From Portulaca oleracea (lineage: Eukaryota; Streptophyta; Magnoliopsida; Caryophyllales; Portulacaceae), in assembly GCA_029582165.1 (NCBI GenBank), contig CM055880.1, positions 1,426,001 through 1,490,000 of the forward strand: a DNA stretch of 64,000 nt, in the 5' to 3' direction. This document shows, in pieces, positions 1 through 13,172 of the stretch. The notes under the pieces were generated by a model. It ran no database searches. It worked only from the letters and a program-made list of their open reading frames with translations, and was not told where the DNA came from. Each line of letters opens with the position of its first letter. Positions within the stretch are counted from its first letter, which is position 1. The position numbers and the translations under genes are program-made.

Positions 1-1406
1 GTAAATGGCTACCTTCCCCTTCCCTCCTATTTATTTTTCCAAACAAAAGTAAATAAGGTTATTTAATATTTTTCCTCTTTTTTCCCCTCCCTTTCCCTTC
101 TATAACCCCAATACAAACATAGTATTAGAGATGTATGTCTCATTTAATACAAATTAGGACTTTATGATCCTAAAGAGTCATTTCTGTCAATTTGACTTAT
201 GGGTCATCATCCATGGTCAATAACCCTAAATTCTGATATAAATAGCCGATGAAGCCCACTTTAAAGCCCATCTCAAATATTGGGCCTACCTCTAGATATC
301 CAAAGAGAATAAGCCATTCCTATAAGCCCATTATACTTATGGCCCAGATTTCCCCAATAACCTAGAAGATATCATCCTATTTCCTCAGTGGGCTATTCCT
401 ATAGTTATTGCTAGCAGTTTCATTAGCAATTAGTTGTTAACAATATTGGACCGAGGCCCTTAAGAAATTAGAATGCTTATTTATTTGAAAAACGGTTATA
501 TTTTTCAGTTTAGATTATAATGGATTAAAGTGAATTTATTCACTAAGTCTCCTTTGTTTGTTTTCTATAAAATATTTTTCAGCTTAGATTGTAATGAACC
601 GAGACCCTTAAGAAGTTACCATTACCCTTAAGAAATCAGAATGGTTGAAGTTTACCATGAATTTCACATTAAACCCTATGTGACTATGTCTATCAATTGA
701 AATCAACTTGGGTTAGACGTTGAATGTCCTTTCTTTGTGTTTCTCAATTTTTGGTTCAGTTACGGTGACGTTTGGTTGAATCGGTCAATATCTAAATGTG
801 GACGAGAACTAATGACCATTACTCGATTTTTATTAGGTCATGTCGGGTAGGACAATTGAGACGAACGTACATTAAAGGTCAAGATTAGGCTCAGACAATA
901 GAAAAATGAGAAATATTATGTCTGAATATTTCGATCACGTCGGTCAATATTAAGTTCGGACGAAAATCCTATAACCTTACTCAGTTTTTTCTACATCGGA
1001 CAAACTTTTGCTGGCTCTAAATCACAGTTAAAACTTATAGATAGTGTACCCTTTTGGCAATTACCATAGAAGAGTGAATTGAGTGCTACCATATCATACA
1101 AGTCAGGAAATGAATTTTGTATCATACATTGAATAAATTGTCTGTAGCATCTCCTACACAAAGGCCAAAGTTAAGCTTCATAGTAAAATTGATCCACCAT
1201 AGAAGCTAGCTAGCTTCAACTATTCCTATATGCAAAACTAAAAGTCTAGGTTATTTCTTAACCTTCACATAGAATGAATAATTTTGCTGCAGGGATATGA
1301 TTCTTACATTTACATTAGACTCACCCACCAAAGGTTGTCGAAGATCGAACAAAATCAGGAAGAAGAAAAATGAATCTAATTCTAAATGTTGTCGCGAAAA
1401 GAATCG
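1..1406. other. Intergenic, downstream of lipase gene
   Basis: No gene is supported here. The sequence is AT-rich. A short motif containing CCCTTAAGAA recurs at about 449-476, 596-620 and 625-644, next to repeats of TTTTTCAG plus TTAGATT, so 449-645 is a decayed local duplication. A second loose pair starts with GGTCAATAT near 783 and 941. I see no promoter or RNA gene. Confidence 0.5.
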
Positions 1407-4400
1407 TTAACTCTCAAGGGGTTGATGTGCTTGATTTGGTAGTGTTTGTGGCTTCTTCCTAAATACATGCTTTCGACAACGCTCGAAGATGCTGTCGTAG
1501 ATCAGATCGAACTGAACTCCTGCCCTTTCCCTGTTCACTATGAATAGAATGTGGTCTCCTTCTATGATTTTGTAGTACCTAGGCAAATATATAATCAAAT
1601 ATGAGTCACAATATATGTAACTATGCATGTAAGAAATCGAGATTTAAAAGAACAATAATTGCTAGCGTTCACGCATGGGTCCTGTTTATGCAAGATCTGA
1701 TTAGGAGATTTAGATACAGACGATCTTATTTCAATAGACGTGTATGCTTTCAGTTCCAAGTCTAAACATGAAGCTTTCTAGGGTATTAGATGGTATTTTT
1801 TTTGACAAAATGTGTTGAGCAAGCTCTAAAGAACAACACTTCCAATACGTCGAAAGAGATTTAAGGGGATGTTTGGCTAATCAGCTTTTTGGGTAACTTT
1901 AAGCTTTTTGGATAACTTTTAACTTTTTGACCAATTAGCTAGTTTTTTAGACCCAATTAGCTAGTTTTTAAAAAACTAGTTGATGAAACTTTTTGATGTA
2001 GTTTTTCACAAAAAGCTACTTTACCAAACACTTTTCTTACAATCAGTTAATCCAAGCAACTAAAGTCAAACAGCTAATCCAAACAACTATCAGCTAACAG
2101 CTACCAGCTACCAGCTGGTTGCCAAACAGGAAGCAGTTTACCTATGTACACATAGTTGTGTTAGTAGAGAGACTGATTCTACAGGACCTACATAACTTTG
2201 CAATCCTTTCTTAGGAGGAGAAAAAGTTCGACGTACCAGACCCCTGGTTGTAGGGGATGACATTCCGAATCATTGCTAACTAGTCGATGGGGATGTTCGA
2301 TAGGAAGTCGAGGATACATCATCGATATAGTATTCAACGCTCCATCGTTGTCCCACCAGTCCTCATCCCTGCATTTTTCACGCAAAACCAATTTATTCGT
2401 AAGCTTAAGCTTACATTGCTGTCGAAATTCAAACTTGAGACATCTTTTACGATGGTGTTTACCTGTACCCTTTGTAGGGTGGTGGAACGTCCGGAGGGTG
2501 GCTCCATTGGCTCATCTGCAAGACCCTTATGAAAAGCATAGGGTGGATCCCCAAAATACCCGAAGGAACAGTGAATCCAAACATCTGATGCGTACGTTTT
2601 GTAGCATAACTGAAGTAGTACGTATCTGGGAACGTCTGTAAATGGGAGTTTAGTCGAATTGAGCCTTGGATGGTTAAGTCCGGAAGAATCCAGTCTCCTG
2701 AGGCAAACGGACCCGCATTTCCTAGGAGACAGTCTACCAGACCCCAAACACCCATCTTTCGCCAAGACATGTTGAAATGGTCGAATCCAAAGTTGTAGTA
2801 AGACTTGAGCCAAGGGATGTCGAACCAATCGTATATGATCACCCCTAGACGACATAGTTGAAGCAACGATATGGGTTTCATCGTCGTCCCATCTTCTGGC
2901 CTGTCATGTTTTTCGCGGAAAATATAATTAAGGGAACGTATTTTATAATAAAGTTTAGGTTAATAACAATGTCAAGTATTTTCTATGGATTCAATTCTTG
3001 TGTCATGTTTGTTTGTCATGGACAGTTTTGTACTTACTATTTCTCCCATATCCTATAAAAATATAATAGGTGCGCCAACTTTACCCGCTATAAAAAAAAG
3101 ATCGATTTAAAGAGAAATGTTACATCAAGATTGGTCTCTCTGAATCATTCACTATAACATTGGACCCTCGTACCCCCTTTTTATCATGGGACTTTTGGGG
3201 CATTGGATTTGAATGAACCGTTCCTAACTATCAACTACCGATGAATTTATCGTAAAATTTAATCATCCTATGGTTGTGATATAATGTCTCAACCTCCAAC
3301 AATAATCAGTTACTCATCACATCAACAAAATAAATGCAGAATATGTAATATTCTGATTCTGACAGTTACTGTCAAAGTCATTAGAAAACTTACTGCATCC
3401 CATCAAAATATGTCCTTGTGGTACCATTGAAGGCTCCAGATAAAGAAGTTATGCTCAAAACCCAATTTGGGGAAGTGTTATGCCCTTTGAATGCCTACAA
3501 ATGGTTAGTAAAAAGATTAATCAAACAGTAAAAAATGTCAATTTATCTGAAGAAAATATCAGCAGTAAATCCAGACCTTATCAGCAAGCATCTGCTGTAA
3601 AACCCGGACGACCTGTGCACCAGCTGAATGCCCAACAAAGTGTATAGGGTGATCTTCGTCCCATTCGGGATAATGTCCTGAACAAATTCACATAAATTTG
3701 GGTGAAATTGTCAATAATCGAGATCGTATTTACATACAGATGACAACTTGTTTGACAACAATCAAAATTAAACCTTGTTCGTAAATTCGTCCGAATTGAG
3801 AATGTCCACATGCTTTGCTGTGTTCTTCACCATAATCAACTGTTCCTCCTTTCAAGTAATAGAACAATTCCCTTGCCCTGAAAATTTTCAGTAATTAGCA
3901 ACAAAATGACATAAAATGTGGTTGAATTTCATGATTCTGAACATAATGTGTGTCAAAAAGACATACCTATCATAAATACTTGTTAAAGAACCCAAATCAG
4001 GCACCAAAACTCTGTCATCCTTCTTCTCTGCCCCACCAAAATATGATAGCCCTCCTAGTCTCTGCAAGTAAAAGACAACCCAGGAAAGAAAATCGAAAAC
4101 CCAGATCAAATTTCTCGACCTGGTACAAATCGAAGATGACCCAGAAAAGAAATTTGGATACCCGGGTGATATTTCTCACAAAAATGACAAAAAAAAAACA
4201 CGATAATAGTATAACGAGGTCTAAGGAGACCCAGATGAAGAAATTAAAATGGCATCAACGACTCCCATTTTCATGCAAGAATGACAAGAACAAAACAACG
4301 ACAACACTACCCAATAGGAGATCCAAATATAGACAGTTTTAAACGAAAATACGGTACAAAAATCAAAGTGGCAAAAAAGATACAATGAGAAGAATGAAAA

Positions 4401-4920
4401 ACCATATGAATTTTTTCATAAAATTGACAAAAACAAATCAACAACACGTAGTACGACCTTGATAACGAGGTCTAAGGAGATCCAAACGAAGAAACTAAAA
4501 CAACATCAACAACGCCCCATGCAAAAACGATAAAAGGGAACAACAAAACAACAACAAACAACTGAGAGATCCAGATATAGACAACTTTACATGCTGATTC
4601 GAAACAAAATAAAAGTTCTAAAACGGTAAGAATTACAAAACAAAGAAGAATGAATAACTCACCCCTTGACCAAATCCAAAGATGCCATGAACAAGAACAA
4701 TCGGGGGCAAATCATCGAAATTCGAATCCTGATTTAAAGACTGAATCGTCGATTCGTCTCTAACCTCAAAATTCGAGCTCGTTTTCAAATACGAACACAA
4801 AGCTTGTGACAAATCACAGGCGATCGCGGTGCTGAAAATGTAGAAACCATACAACATATGAAGGCAGCTGCTCACAAACAACTCTATGAATTGCAAACAA
4901 CTTATCCACAATCTGATCAT
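1407..4920 (-). CDS. Alpha/beta-hydrolase lipase, 8 exons
   Basis: Putative triacylglycerol-type lipase that hydrolyses acyl esters. Exons on the minus strand are 4920-4663, 4061-3967, 3877-3774, 3677-3577, 3494-3394, 2900-2463, 2368-2237 and 1578-1407. All introns are GT-AG, and the exons sum to 1401 nt (466 residues) with no interruption. Residues 77-85 carry an oxyanion-type VHGIFGFGQ. Ser170 lies in the nucleophile elbow GHSAG. Asp374 lies in NDGALNTISM, and His419 lies in EGDHILF. The last two blocks resemble the Asp and His regions of bacterial family I.5 lipases, so a Ser-Asp-His triad is inferred. The N-terminus has a hydrophobic stretch (residues 2-36) that could be a membrane anchor or signal. 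The first ATG of the open frame is used. Length fits plant homologues of about 470 residues. The true substrate cannot be told from the sequence. Confidence 0.93.
1865..2130. mobile_element. MITE-like insertion in lipase last intron
   Basis: The segment lies between exons 7 and 8 of the lipase gene. Its ends are inverted: ATGTTTGGCTAATCAGCT near 1869, and AGCTGGTTGCCAAACAG near 2113. Inside are repeated AGCT, CTAGTTTTT and CAGCTA words typical of a fold-back MITE. I cannot see a clear target duplication, so the superfamily is open. Confidence 0.55.
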
Positions 4921-6735
4921 CTTTCTCTCTCTTATTTGGGTTAGAGAGAGAAAGAGAGATAGAGAAAGATACAGCTTTCCTGGCCTTATTTCCTCCTGTT
5001 TGTAGTAGTAGTAATAACAACAATTAAAAAGCCTTAAAAACTTGAAATTTCAGACACCCTTTAATCAGAATTTTGGATTGGTTTAAAGAAGAAAAGAGGG
5101 GGAGATTAAGGATTGGATTAAGGGATAATGGTGAAGTTAAAAAAGTTAATTAATCCCCCCTTTCTTCTTCTTTAATCTCTCTGTTTTTTTCTCTCTTTCT
5201 TGTTTGTGTTTTGTAAGGAAAAAAATGAGAATATACAGAGTTGGATAATAACAGACCGCAGTTTTCTCATTCCCGCTCAGAATTTTTATTCACAACGAAC
5301 CAATTATAAACATAAATAAATCATTAATTAATTCATTTAATTTAATTCATTCAGCTGGGAGTTTGTGTTGGTGCCACGTGGCGGGGTCCTATTTGTCCCC
5401 AAAAGAAAGCTTGATTCTAGGTGGGTCCCTGAAACCAATTAGGGGTTGTTTTGTCTGTGAGGTATGATCTGCAGAGGATGGGCTGGAAATTGACTGAATT
5501 GAGCTGTTGTTTTCTCCCTGTTTTTTATACCAAACCAAACAGGTCCCCAAAAACCTTATCCTGCAGGCTGCTTTAATTATGATTGTGCTTTACAGCATCT
5601 TAATTATAGTTAACTTGGATCAAAACATGATTAGCTTCTAATCATTGTGAAAGTTGTGGGCTTAATTATGTATCAAATGATTAATGTGCCTTTTCTTTAA
5701 CAATAAAATAAGAATAAATCTTTCCAATATAGATCACGTTATAATGAAATTTTGAGAGATTCAAATATAGAAAACGTTACTCTTCTTTATACACATTACC
5801 TTTTTTCCATTATCAATGAAGAATCGACTAATAATGTAACATATAGTTCCATTATATAACCCCCATGATAGTTTTTGAATTTGATTAGGAACATTTCAGA
5901 TTATATTCAAGAACGTGGCTATTAGTGGACCGATCAGATGGTCACGACCCCTTCGACTTTTCACATACAAATTATTTTTTTGATCATACAACAGATATTA
6001 TAAACAGTATAAAACTGACCCAATATGTAATATTATGGTCCTCCTTAAATTATTCGAACTAGTTTATGACCACCTTTGCATAGCGGCTGGTTTCACCCTG
6101 ATTATATCTTTGGTTTTCGACATTAGGAGACATATAATTTTTCGGTGTAATTAAACATCAAATAATCATATTTGATTGGATTTAACAAAGGATTATCATA
6201 ACAAACCTTGTATTTAGCACTACTATATTTTAATTAACATAACCCTTATCAATGGATATACATCCCCATGCATGATCTAGTGATGTCATCATACATCATG
6301 AATGGCTACTACATGATTGGGTTTCGATCAGATCTGATGTATATATGCAACAAATAGCATGAAATGCCTGTAGTAGTAATTTGGGGTGTACGCAACGTAA
6401 TGGACAATGCAGCAGGAAATTTTACAGAACAAGTAGATGAGAATATCAATAAATTTACGTACATGATACATGCATGAAGCAACTAATCTGTTCATCTGAA
6501 ATAGACCAGATACTCCAAATTTCTGCCGGATTTATATATTCAAATTAATCTATATTAGAAGGATTTCACTTGAAAGTAGACCTGAAACTTGAATTGGTTC
6601 GGTCAAACCAAACCAAATCACACCCGGTAATTTTCTTTTTATTTTTAAATAGATAGTTCATTTTCGATGAAAAATATACTATATTGAAATCTAATTGATT
6701 CGGATTTAACCTAGTGATACTTGAATTGAACTCAC
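4921..6735. other. 5' flank of lipase gene and intergenic DNA
   Basis: The first 60 bases upstream of the lipase ATG are rich in GA/CT runs (4922-4968), as is common in plant 5' leaders. No convincing TATA box was found. Further out the sequence is AT-rich and I see no gene or clear transposon end. Confidence 0.4.
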
Positions 6736-7290
6736 TAGGGGCTAAGAATGTGTTAAACAGTAGCGTTTGAGGTGGTATTTGACCAATTCAAAATTTAATT
6801 GGACAAATGTTACGATTTGGGGGGCCTTATTTGACAAAACTAGCGTTTTAGATAGCGAATAGCGGTTTAGACAGCATATAGCGGTTTAAGTAGCGGATAA
6901 AGTTCGAATGAGAATTATATTCGGTAAATTTAGCGACTAGTGTGAATTGACATAAAAGATGGGATAATTTACAAAGAGAAAATTTTCAAAAGGTATTTTT
7001 TAATCAAAACATATGAAACGCTGCTCAAAACGCTAAATGTTAACTTCATTAACGTTTAACAAAACACTACGTCAGACATTAAACACTCCTCAAAACGCTA
7101 GTCTACCAAACGCTAGTATTTATTTGGTCCAAACGCTAAATGTTGCCCCAAAAACGACTCAAACTGCAATATATTGTCTAAATCACTAATTTTGTCGAAC
7201 AATATCTAAGTGCTAAATGTTACCTCAAAAGCGACTCAAACTGCAATATACTATCTAAATCACTAATTTTGTAGAACAAGATCTAAATAT
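6736..7290. repeat. Repetitive block with TAGCGTTT words and a 76-bp tandem pair
   Basis: The words TAGCGTTT and AAACGCTA occur in both orientations throughout. A 76-bp unit starting GCTAAATGTT is repeated in tandem at 7136 and 7212, with the shared core GACTCAAACTGCAATATA. This suggests an old transposon with internal repeats, but I cannot define its ends or class. Confidence 0.5.
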
Positions 7291-7701
7291 ACCTTACGTA
7301 TATGATGACAAGAAGGGGAGCAACAGGGCATTTATAATAAAACCGAAGATAAAAATTCATGTGGTGCGATTATTGCCTTCATGTGCCATCGCCCACAACT
7401 TTCATACTACTATATTTCCATTTGTATATACGCACTAAAATCCATGCTATTGGACCAAATTGCCACTAGCTAGTAACCAGGAAATGCTATGTACGTAGAA
7501 CTATCTGAGTAAAACATGTGATACAAATTTAAGTCGTAGTATAAGCTTAATTAGTCATTATATTAAATAATTATAAGGCTAAAAACGTGATTAAGGTGTG
7601 TTCTAATCAAAACATTAGCGCTTAATCACAAAGTATGGCGGATTAAATAGCAATAGGTAATTGACCAACCGAAGTCAATCATCTATTCAGGAATTGGATT
7701 A

Positions 7702-7873
7702 AGGGTGTCGTTTGGTTGGTCAAAAATTTCAGGGAAATGGTTAACTTATTTTCTCCATATTTGAATGTAGTTTGATCTTGGGAAAATTTTAAGATGGACC
7801 CACCATTTCATACATTTTCCTAGGGAAAATTCCCTTGAGGGAGCTAACGGAAGGGTTCCTACCAAACGCTCCA
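7702..7873. mobile_element. Tourist-like (PIF/Harbinger) MITE, copy A
   Basis: A 172-bp element flanked by TTA on both sides (7699-7701 and 7874-7876). The ends are AGGGTGTCGTTTGGT and ACCAAACGCTCCA. The interior contains CTTGGGAAAATTTT and GTGGACCCACCA-like words that are shared with the copy at 9455-9695. The 3-bp TTA duplication and GTTTGGT termini are the usual Tourist signature. Confidence 0.82.
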
Positions 7874-8407
7874 TTAGATACTTGTTTATGTAAATTATAT
7901 CATACATCATGGTGGATTTGTATTGATCTTCCGCATGTGTTAAATAAGTGATGTGATGAACTTTGTAGAACATTGATAAATTTTAAATATTGATGAATTT
8001 TATAATAAGACTATTGGACTATAATACACTATATTTTGGAGTATTGGACAATCACGCACTGTACTATTTCCTTGGACTCTAATACATTATAATATGGGGG
8101 TGGGTAATGTGTGTGCACTGAGAATGAATTTCGTCGGCAATTACTCATTAGATATCCTCTGTGTCAATCGGAGAAAAATCATTTGACAAGTTTTACAAAT
8201 TTTAACTAAATCTATGCCAAAGTAACCCTAGTTAAAATCCATGTGTTTGCACTTTTATTGTTCGATGCTCTCAAAGTACAATGTGTTATATTCCAATAAA
8301 TTCATCAATAGTAACTCTTGTATTCATAAAACTTCACTCAAAAATATATACCTTTCATGATAAATCTATGTTTAGATGTGTCACACAAGGGGCAAGACAA
8401 ACTGATA

Positions 8408-8655
8408 GGTAACTCAGGGTGTTTGGATCATGGAAAACCCTAGGGAGATTGATCAATTTTCCCATATTAACTAATTTTCCTTTTTTTTTGGTATTTAGAC
8501 TTTGGAAAAAATTTACGATATAGGCCCACAATTTTCCACCTTTCCTCAGAGAAAAGTTTATACAAGGAAGTTAAGAAAAAAAAAATTTTACGAAGCATAT
8601 TGAAAAATATGATAAATAGCAAATTTAAAAAAATATCCGTAATAATTTTACAAAC
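8408..8655. mobile_element. Degenerate relative of the Tourist-like family
   Basis: The segment begins GGGTGTTTGGATCATGG and contains GATCAATTTTCCCATATT, then GGCCCACAATTTTCCACC. These are in the same order as the matching words in the intact copy at 9455-9695. Its right end is unclear and no TTA duplication is visible, so it is an eroded family member. Confidence 0.55.
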
Positions 8656-9454
8656 CCTAAACACAAGCTAGTTGAAAATCCAAGCATATTGGGCTGGAAG
8701 TCCAAGTGTATAGTTCAGTCCACAAAAGTGTCATGGGCTTAGAAAGTGGGCCTATCGATTAATAATCATTTTGTAAAAATGGGCCAGGCCCATTGAATCC
8801 TTTCCCCTTCATTTTAGAAGAAAAAAAGTGGACTGGTGAATACATGGTACTTGGACCCTGGCAGGTATTTATTGGCCCAGCAAGCCTCTCATCCTAAAAG
8901 TTATTCATAATCATTAACTGTCAATCAAAGTTAATGAGAGTTTAGCAATGATAAAACTATCATTAGTTAGAAAATATGGAGAAATACTAGTCTGATGAGT
9001 AAAAATGTAGAATTGACCGTATTTGACTGTTATCAATATTTAACATTAGACACTAATATATCAATCTTTTTGTAGCTATTTCTCATTAATGTACTAACAT
9101 TTGGTGATGATGAGTAAAATTGAACAACAATGTACTAACTGTGGTTGTATATTAACGTCCAATATTACTAATCATCACTAAAAATCAGTACATTAACGGT
9201 AATAGATCCAATATGTTGTTAAAAATTGGTATATTAATTACGGTCAATCTTTTTTCATATATAAGACTGCTATATAGAGTAAACTAAAGTTGCAAACCTG
9301 CAATGATTTCAAGGCGAATGTGATCAAAACTAGTATTTTGAAATGCCTCTATAAAAACATTATCAAATTTCACCTAATACTTAGCTTATAAGTAATTAAG
9401 TTTGAATCAGATAATGATAGTTAAGTTAATTAAGGTGGTAAATTATTTATATTA

Positions 9455-9695
9455 GGGTGCGTTTGGTTGGTCAATAACCCCGGGGAAATGGTCAATTTTC
9501 CCGGGTTGACTTATTTTCCCCATGTTTGGGTGTGACTTGACCTTGGGAAAATTTTCACGGTGGCCCACCACTTTTTCCATTTTCCTATGAAAATTTTTCC
9601 TTAGGGGAGCCTAAGGGAAACTTTTCCCATGAAAAACTTCCCATAAGAAATTTTCCCCGAGAAAAATTTCTCTGAGATTTTTACCAAACGCTCTC
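9455..9695. mobile_element. Tourist-like MITE, copy B
   Basis: A 241-bp element with TTA target duplications at 9452-9454 and 9696-9698. The terminal inverted repeats are GGGTGCGTTTGGT and ACCAAACGCTCTC. The interior is rich in GGGAAAATTTT and AAATTTTCCC palindromic words. This is the best preserved member of the local family and serves as the reference for the copies at 7702, 8408 and 22697. Confidence 0.85.
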
Positions 9696-9698
9696 TTA

Positions 9699-11004
9699 AT
9701 GGAATAGAATTGAAAGTCAATAATAACAAGCGAGAGAGATGCTGCAAATGAGCACATGTTTATACTACGTGAGAGCCCACAGCATCTAACCATGCATGCC
9801 TGCCTCCCTCCGTTTCCTACGCAATTCCTTAGGAATCAAGTCAACAATCATTATTTATTTTTCCTTTTTTTCCTTGCTCGTTGACTTTTGATTTTACACC
9901 CCAATTTCTTCTTATTATTATTATTTTTATTACAAAAATAATAAAATGATTTAATTAATTGCTGGTTTGATGATATTGTCGACTTGCCTTCTACGTTGAA
10001 CAAGTTTAAGATCCTTGGATGGGAAGCACCGTCTCATCTGAGTAAATATCTGACAACTATAATTATATTTTAACAAAAAATAACTAATTTCATGTTTAGT
10101 ATCGATCCCAAGATAATAATTAATTTTCTCTAAAGTACTTACCTATATGTTCTGGCTGGTCATATTGTGATGCCCTCTTGAACCCTACGAAGAGTTAAAC
10201 CTATTGACTACTAGCATAGTTTATTTGAAAATATACTCCATAGTTTTAGATTTTTATATGGTTAAAAGGGTGGATAAAAGGTAAGGAAGAATAGGCGTAC
10301 GAACAATTTGGAAGATGATAGTCTTGATGATATTGATGTTAGGATAGATCGTAGGGCTCTGATTATTGGCAGTGATATTGCCGAGCGAGTCCTCAATTTG
10401 CAATGATCCATTCATTTGAAGCTGTTGATCTTTTAAAGTCACGATTGAAAAGAGAAGGTCATTTTAGTTGTCGTGGGCGTGCAAGTCCTTATCGAATTGT
10501 TTATATTTAAGCGGTGTTCGGTTGTAGCCTTTTGTCTTTTAGAGTTGGTTGTTTGTTGCTTTGTAATACTGTTTCGATGTATTATGTGAACATTTAAGCG
10601 TTTTGACTTTCAATAATTAAAAATAATATGACATTGTGTTTCTTACCCTCTTAGAGTACTATTTACACAGGTTTTTAATGAAGCTAAATTTTAAAATTAT
10701 TTCATCAATATTTATTACTAAATTCATGATAAATGATCCCTAAATATGGGTACTACTACTAAACAAGACATGTACGTGCGTGTATGTACAGACTTAATTA
10801 GGTTTGAAACCGACTCAAAATCATACTCGATCTCAAGGTAGAGATATGAAATTTGTGTCACTTGTATTATGAACACCAAATATAGTCTAATCATGCAAAT
10901 AATTAATCTTCTAACTGTGGCTAACTCATATAATTAATTTTTTGATTAAATCATGCATGATTCATGCTGATGATGGTGAACCCATTAATTAAAAAGGGAA
11001 ATGA
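9699..11004. other. Intergenic, nothing recognised
   Basis: AT-rich sequence with no coding frame that resembles a known protein and no clear transposon ends. Confidence 0.4.
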
Positions 11005-11376
11005 TAAAAGTCTTGTGCAAAACACATATTTTGTGTCTTGTCATTATAGAAAATCTATATATTTGTGAATTAAATTGGAAAAAAGTTACATGATTAACTT
11101 CTACAACTATAATAATATATATAAATTATATAAAATCACACTTTTATCTATATTTTTAAAAATTTACAAAAAAACGTCTAAAATATGCCCAACGGATGGG
11201 GTTCATTCGTTAGGGTGTCAATTTTAATTGTTGGCGTAGCCAACACATTCCAAGCTTCTTATAATTGATAATTAATAGTATCTGTCAAAAAAATTGGGGT
11301 TAAAAACGATAATAAGTATTGATTTTATAAGGGATAAGACATTTAAGGAGTGTCTTGGGGCAAGACACTTATCATC
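11005..11376. repeat. Dispersed repeat family, copy 1 of 3
   Basis: The ends are imperfect inverted repeats (AAGTCTTGTGCAAAACAC near 11007 and GTGTCTTGGGGCAAGACAC near 11352). The interior carries AAAATATGCCCAACGGAT, then TTAGGGTGTCAATTTTAATTG and CCAAGCTTCTTATAATTGAT. Matching blocks occur at 22335-22690 and 44757-44905. It is probably a non-autonomous DNA transposon; no target duplication was confirmed. Confidence 0.55.
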
Positions 11377-11702
11377 ACCCAAATTAAAAATTACCAACAA
11401 TGCAAGATTAATCTGGATGATAATGTGCACTAGTATGAAATGAACTTGAGCATTAATTAGTGCCATAATAATTAATATTAATCATCATAATTAATTAATT
11501 GGGATATGAATGATGGTATATATCCCTCTCAACTAAAATCATTAAGCATAGGCAGAGTGTTCATTATGGGGTAGCTATAATTCTGCTGTCATGACTCATG
11601 ACGGATACCTATCAATTAATTACTTCCCACTCACATTCATATCTCTTTATATCATCCTCGATCCTTGCCTTTCATTTTCCGTAGTATACTCTCTGCCATT
11701 TA

Positions 11703-11959
11703 CTCCCTCCGTCCCATATTAATTGTCATAATTTTGACTTTCACGGTCTCCTATATCATTCTTTGATTAATAATTTCTTGCATAATATATTATTAACAAT
11801 TGCAATATTATACTTGTATGGTATTATTTTTCGTTACGAATATAATGGTGGTAATTATATATAGCAATTCATTGTATATATTGAGAAATTTATGGTCAAA
11901 AATTTTACAATTTAACTGCATAATTTTCAAAGACGACAATTAATATCAAACAGATGGAG
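11703..11959. mobile_element. Stowaway (Tc1/mariner) MITE
   Basis: Starts with CTCCCTCCGTCCCATATTAA after a TA and ends with TTAATATCAAACAGATGGAG before a TA. The CTCCCTCCGT terminus and TA duplication are the classic Stowaway signature. The interior is very AT-rich. Confidence 0.88.
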
Positions 11960-12050
11960 TATATTCTTTCACATTCATATCTCTCTTTATTTCATTTATC
12001 AATGCTTCTTACAACATGTTTATATGTTTAGCCACCTAATTAAACACTTA

Positions 12051-12566
12051 GGGTGTGTTTAGTGTGTAAAAGAAAATTGTTTTCTAGAAAAATGATTATA
12101 AAATGATTTTCTTAGCAAATGATTTTTCATTTGATATTTTATCGTGTGTGGTACACAGGAAAATGATTTTCTTGGAAAACGATTTTCACCTGTTTGACAA
12201 TAAGGAGACATAGATTAAAATATGTGTGTGAGAAAAAGTGGTGGAGAGAGAGAGAGAGATATATTAAAACAAGAGCAGGAGATAGAGTGGTGGAAGACAG
12301 AAATGAGAGAGAAGATATTAAAATAGGTGTATGAGAGAGAGTGGTGGAGAGAGAGAGAGAGAGATCTTCAAATTGGTGCGTGAGAGAGAATAGTGAATAG
12401 AGAGAAAGAAATGAGAGAGAACGAAAGAAGAGAGAGAGGGAGGGTAGGGGAGAGAGGGAGAAAATGATGTTCATTAGGTTGGAGTCAAGAAATAATTTAC
12501 AAAGAAGTGCAGGAAAATCATTTTCTTGAAAAATTATTTTTTCCATTTTTCGGTCACCAAACACCC
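12051..12566. mobile_element. GA-rich MITE-like element, copy 1
   Basis: Starts GGGTGTGTTTAGTG and ends GGTCACCAAACACCC. The interior has a long run of GAGAGA-rich sequence (about 12240-12460) between A/T-rich arms that contain AAAATGATTTTCTT in both orientations. A related copy lies at 52166-52757. The open frame across the GA-rich part encodes only Leu/Ser-rich low-complexity sequence and is not a gene. Confidence 0.65.
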
Positions 12567-13172
12567 GTAGTTTATAAATTATAACATGTACTTGTTCTAT
12601 TAAAAAAAATGTACTTTATTCATATTTTTTTACATGAATTCAAAAGATTTTGATGGTAGTTCTTTTCAGGGATTATAACTTTCAATAATTAATGTAACAT
12701 ATGTTTATTTATTAATCTATATATATTTATTTGCACTTATCAATAAGTCGCAAATGTATATCCTTTTCAACCCTAAAAAATATCATGAGATGTTTAAAGA
12801 GGGGAAGGAAAAGATTACTTGGTAGAAAAGAAAAGTGGAATTCAAAGATATATCACAATTAAGCAAAGAGAAGAAAACATCTTACTATATGCACTTTTCC
12901 TCTTTTCCATGAAATTTACACAAAGGCTCCCTAAAAAGTAATGTGACTAATACAATCACCTCTACCACTAAAGAGAAATTCAATAAACCCAAAAAGAAAA
13001 ATTACTATAAGAATATCCCAAACCCCATGAACAATTTTGAAAAATCACCCTCTCAAGCTAGGCACCCATATTCTCTTTTCCTTTTCCCTTTTTTCTTCAA
13101 AAAGAGGTGAAAGTATTAAAATTTACTCACATATCCTCGGTCTAAGGGTCATGCTAAGAGTTGTTATATCTT
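12567..13172. other. 3' flank of neprosin gene
   Basis: AT-rich DNA just beyond the neprosin stop codon. No gene or repeat is recognised. Confidence 0.4.

Noticed and set aside
12139..12564. 141-codon frame across a GA-rich repeat
   Set aside because: Leu/Ser-rich low-complexity translation of a simple repeat; the related frame at 52439-52711 is the same artefact.
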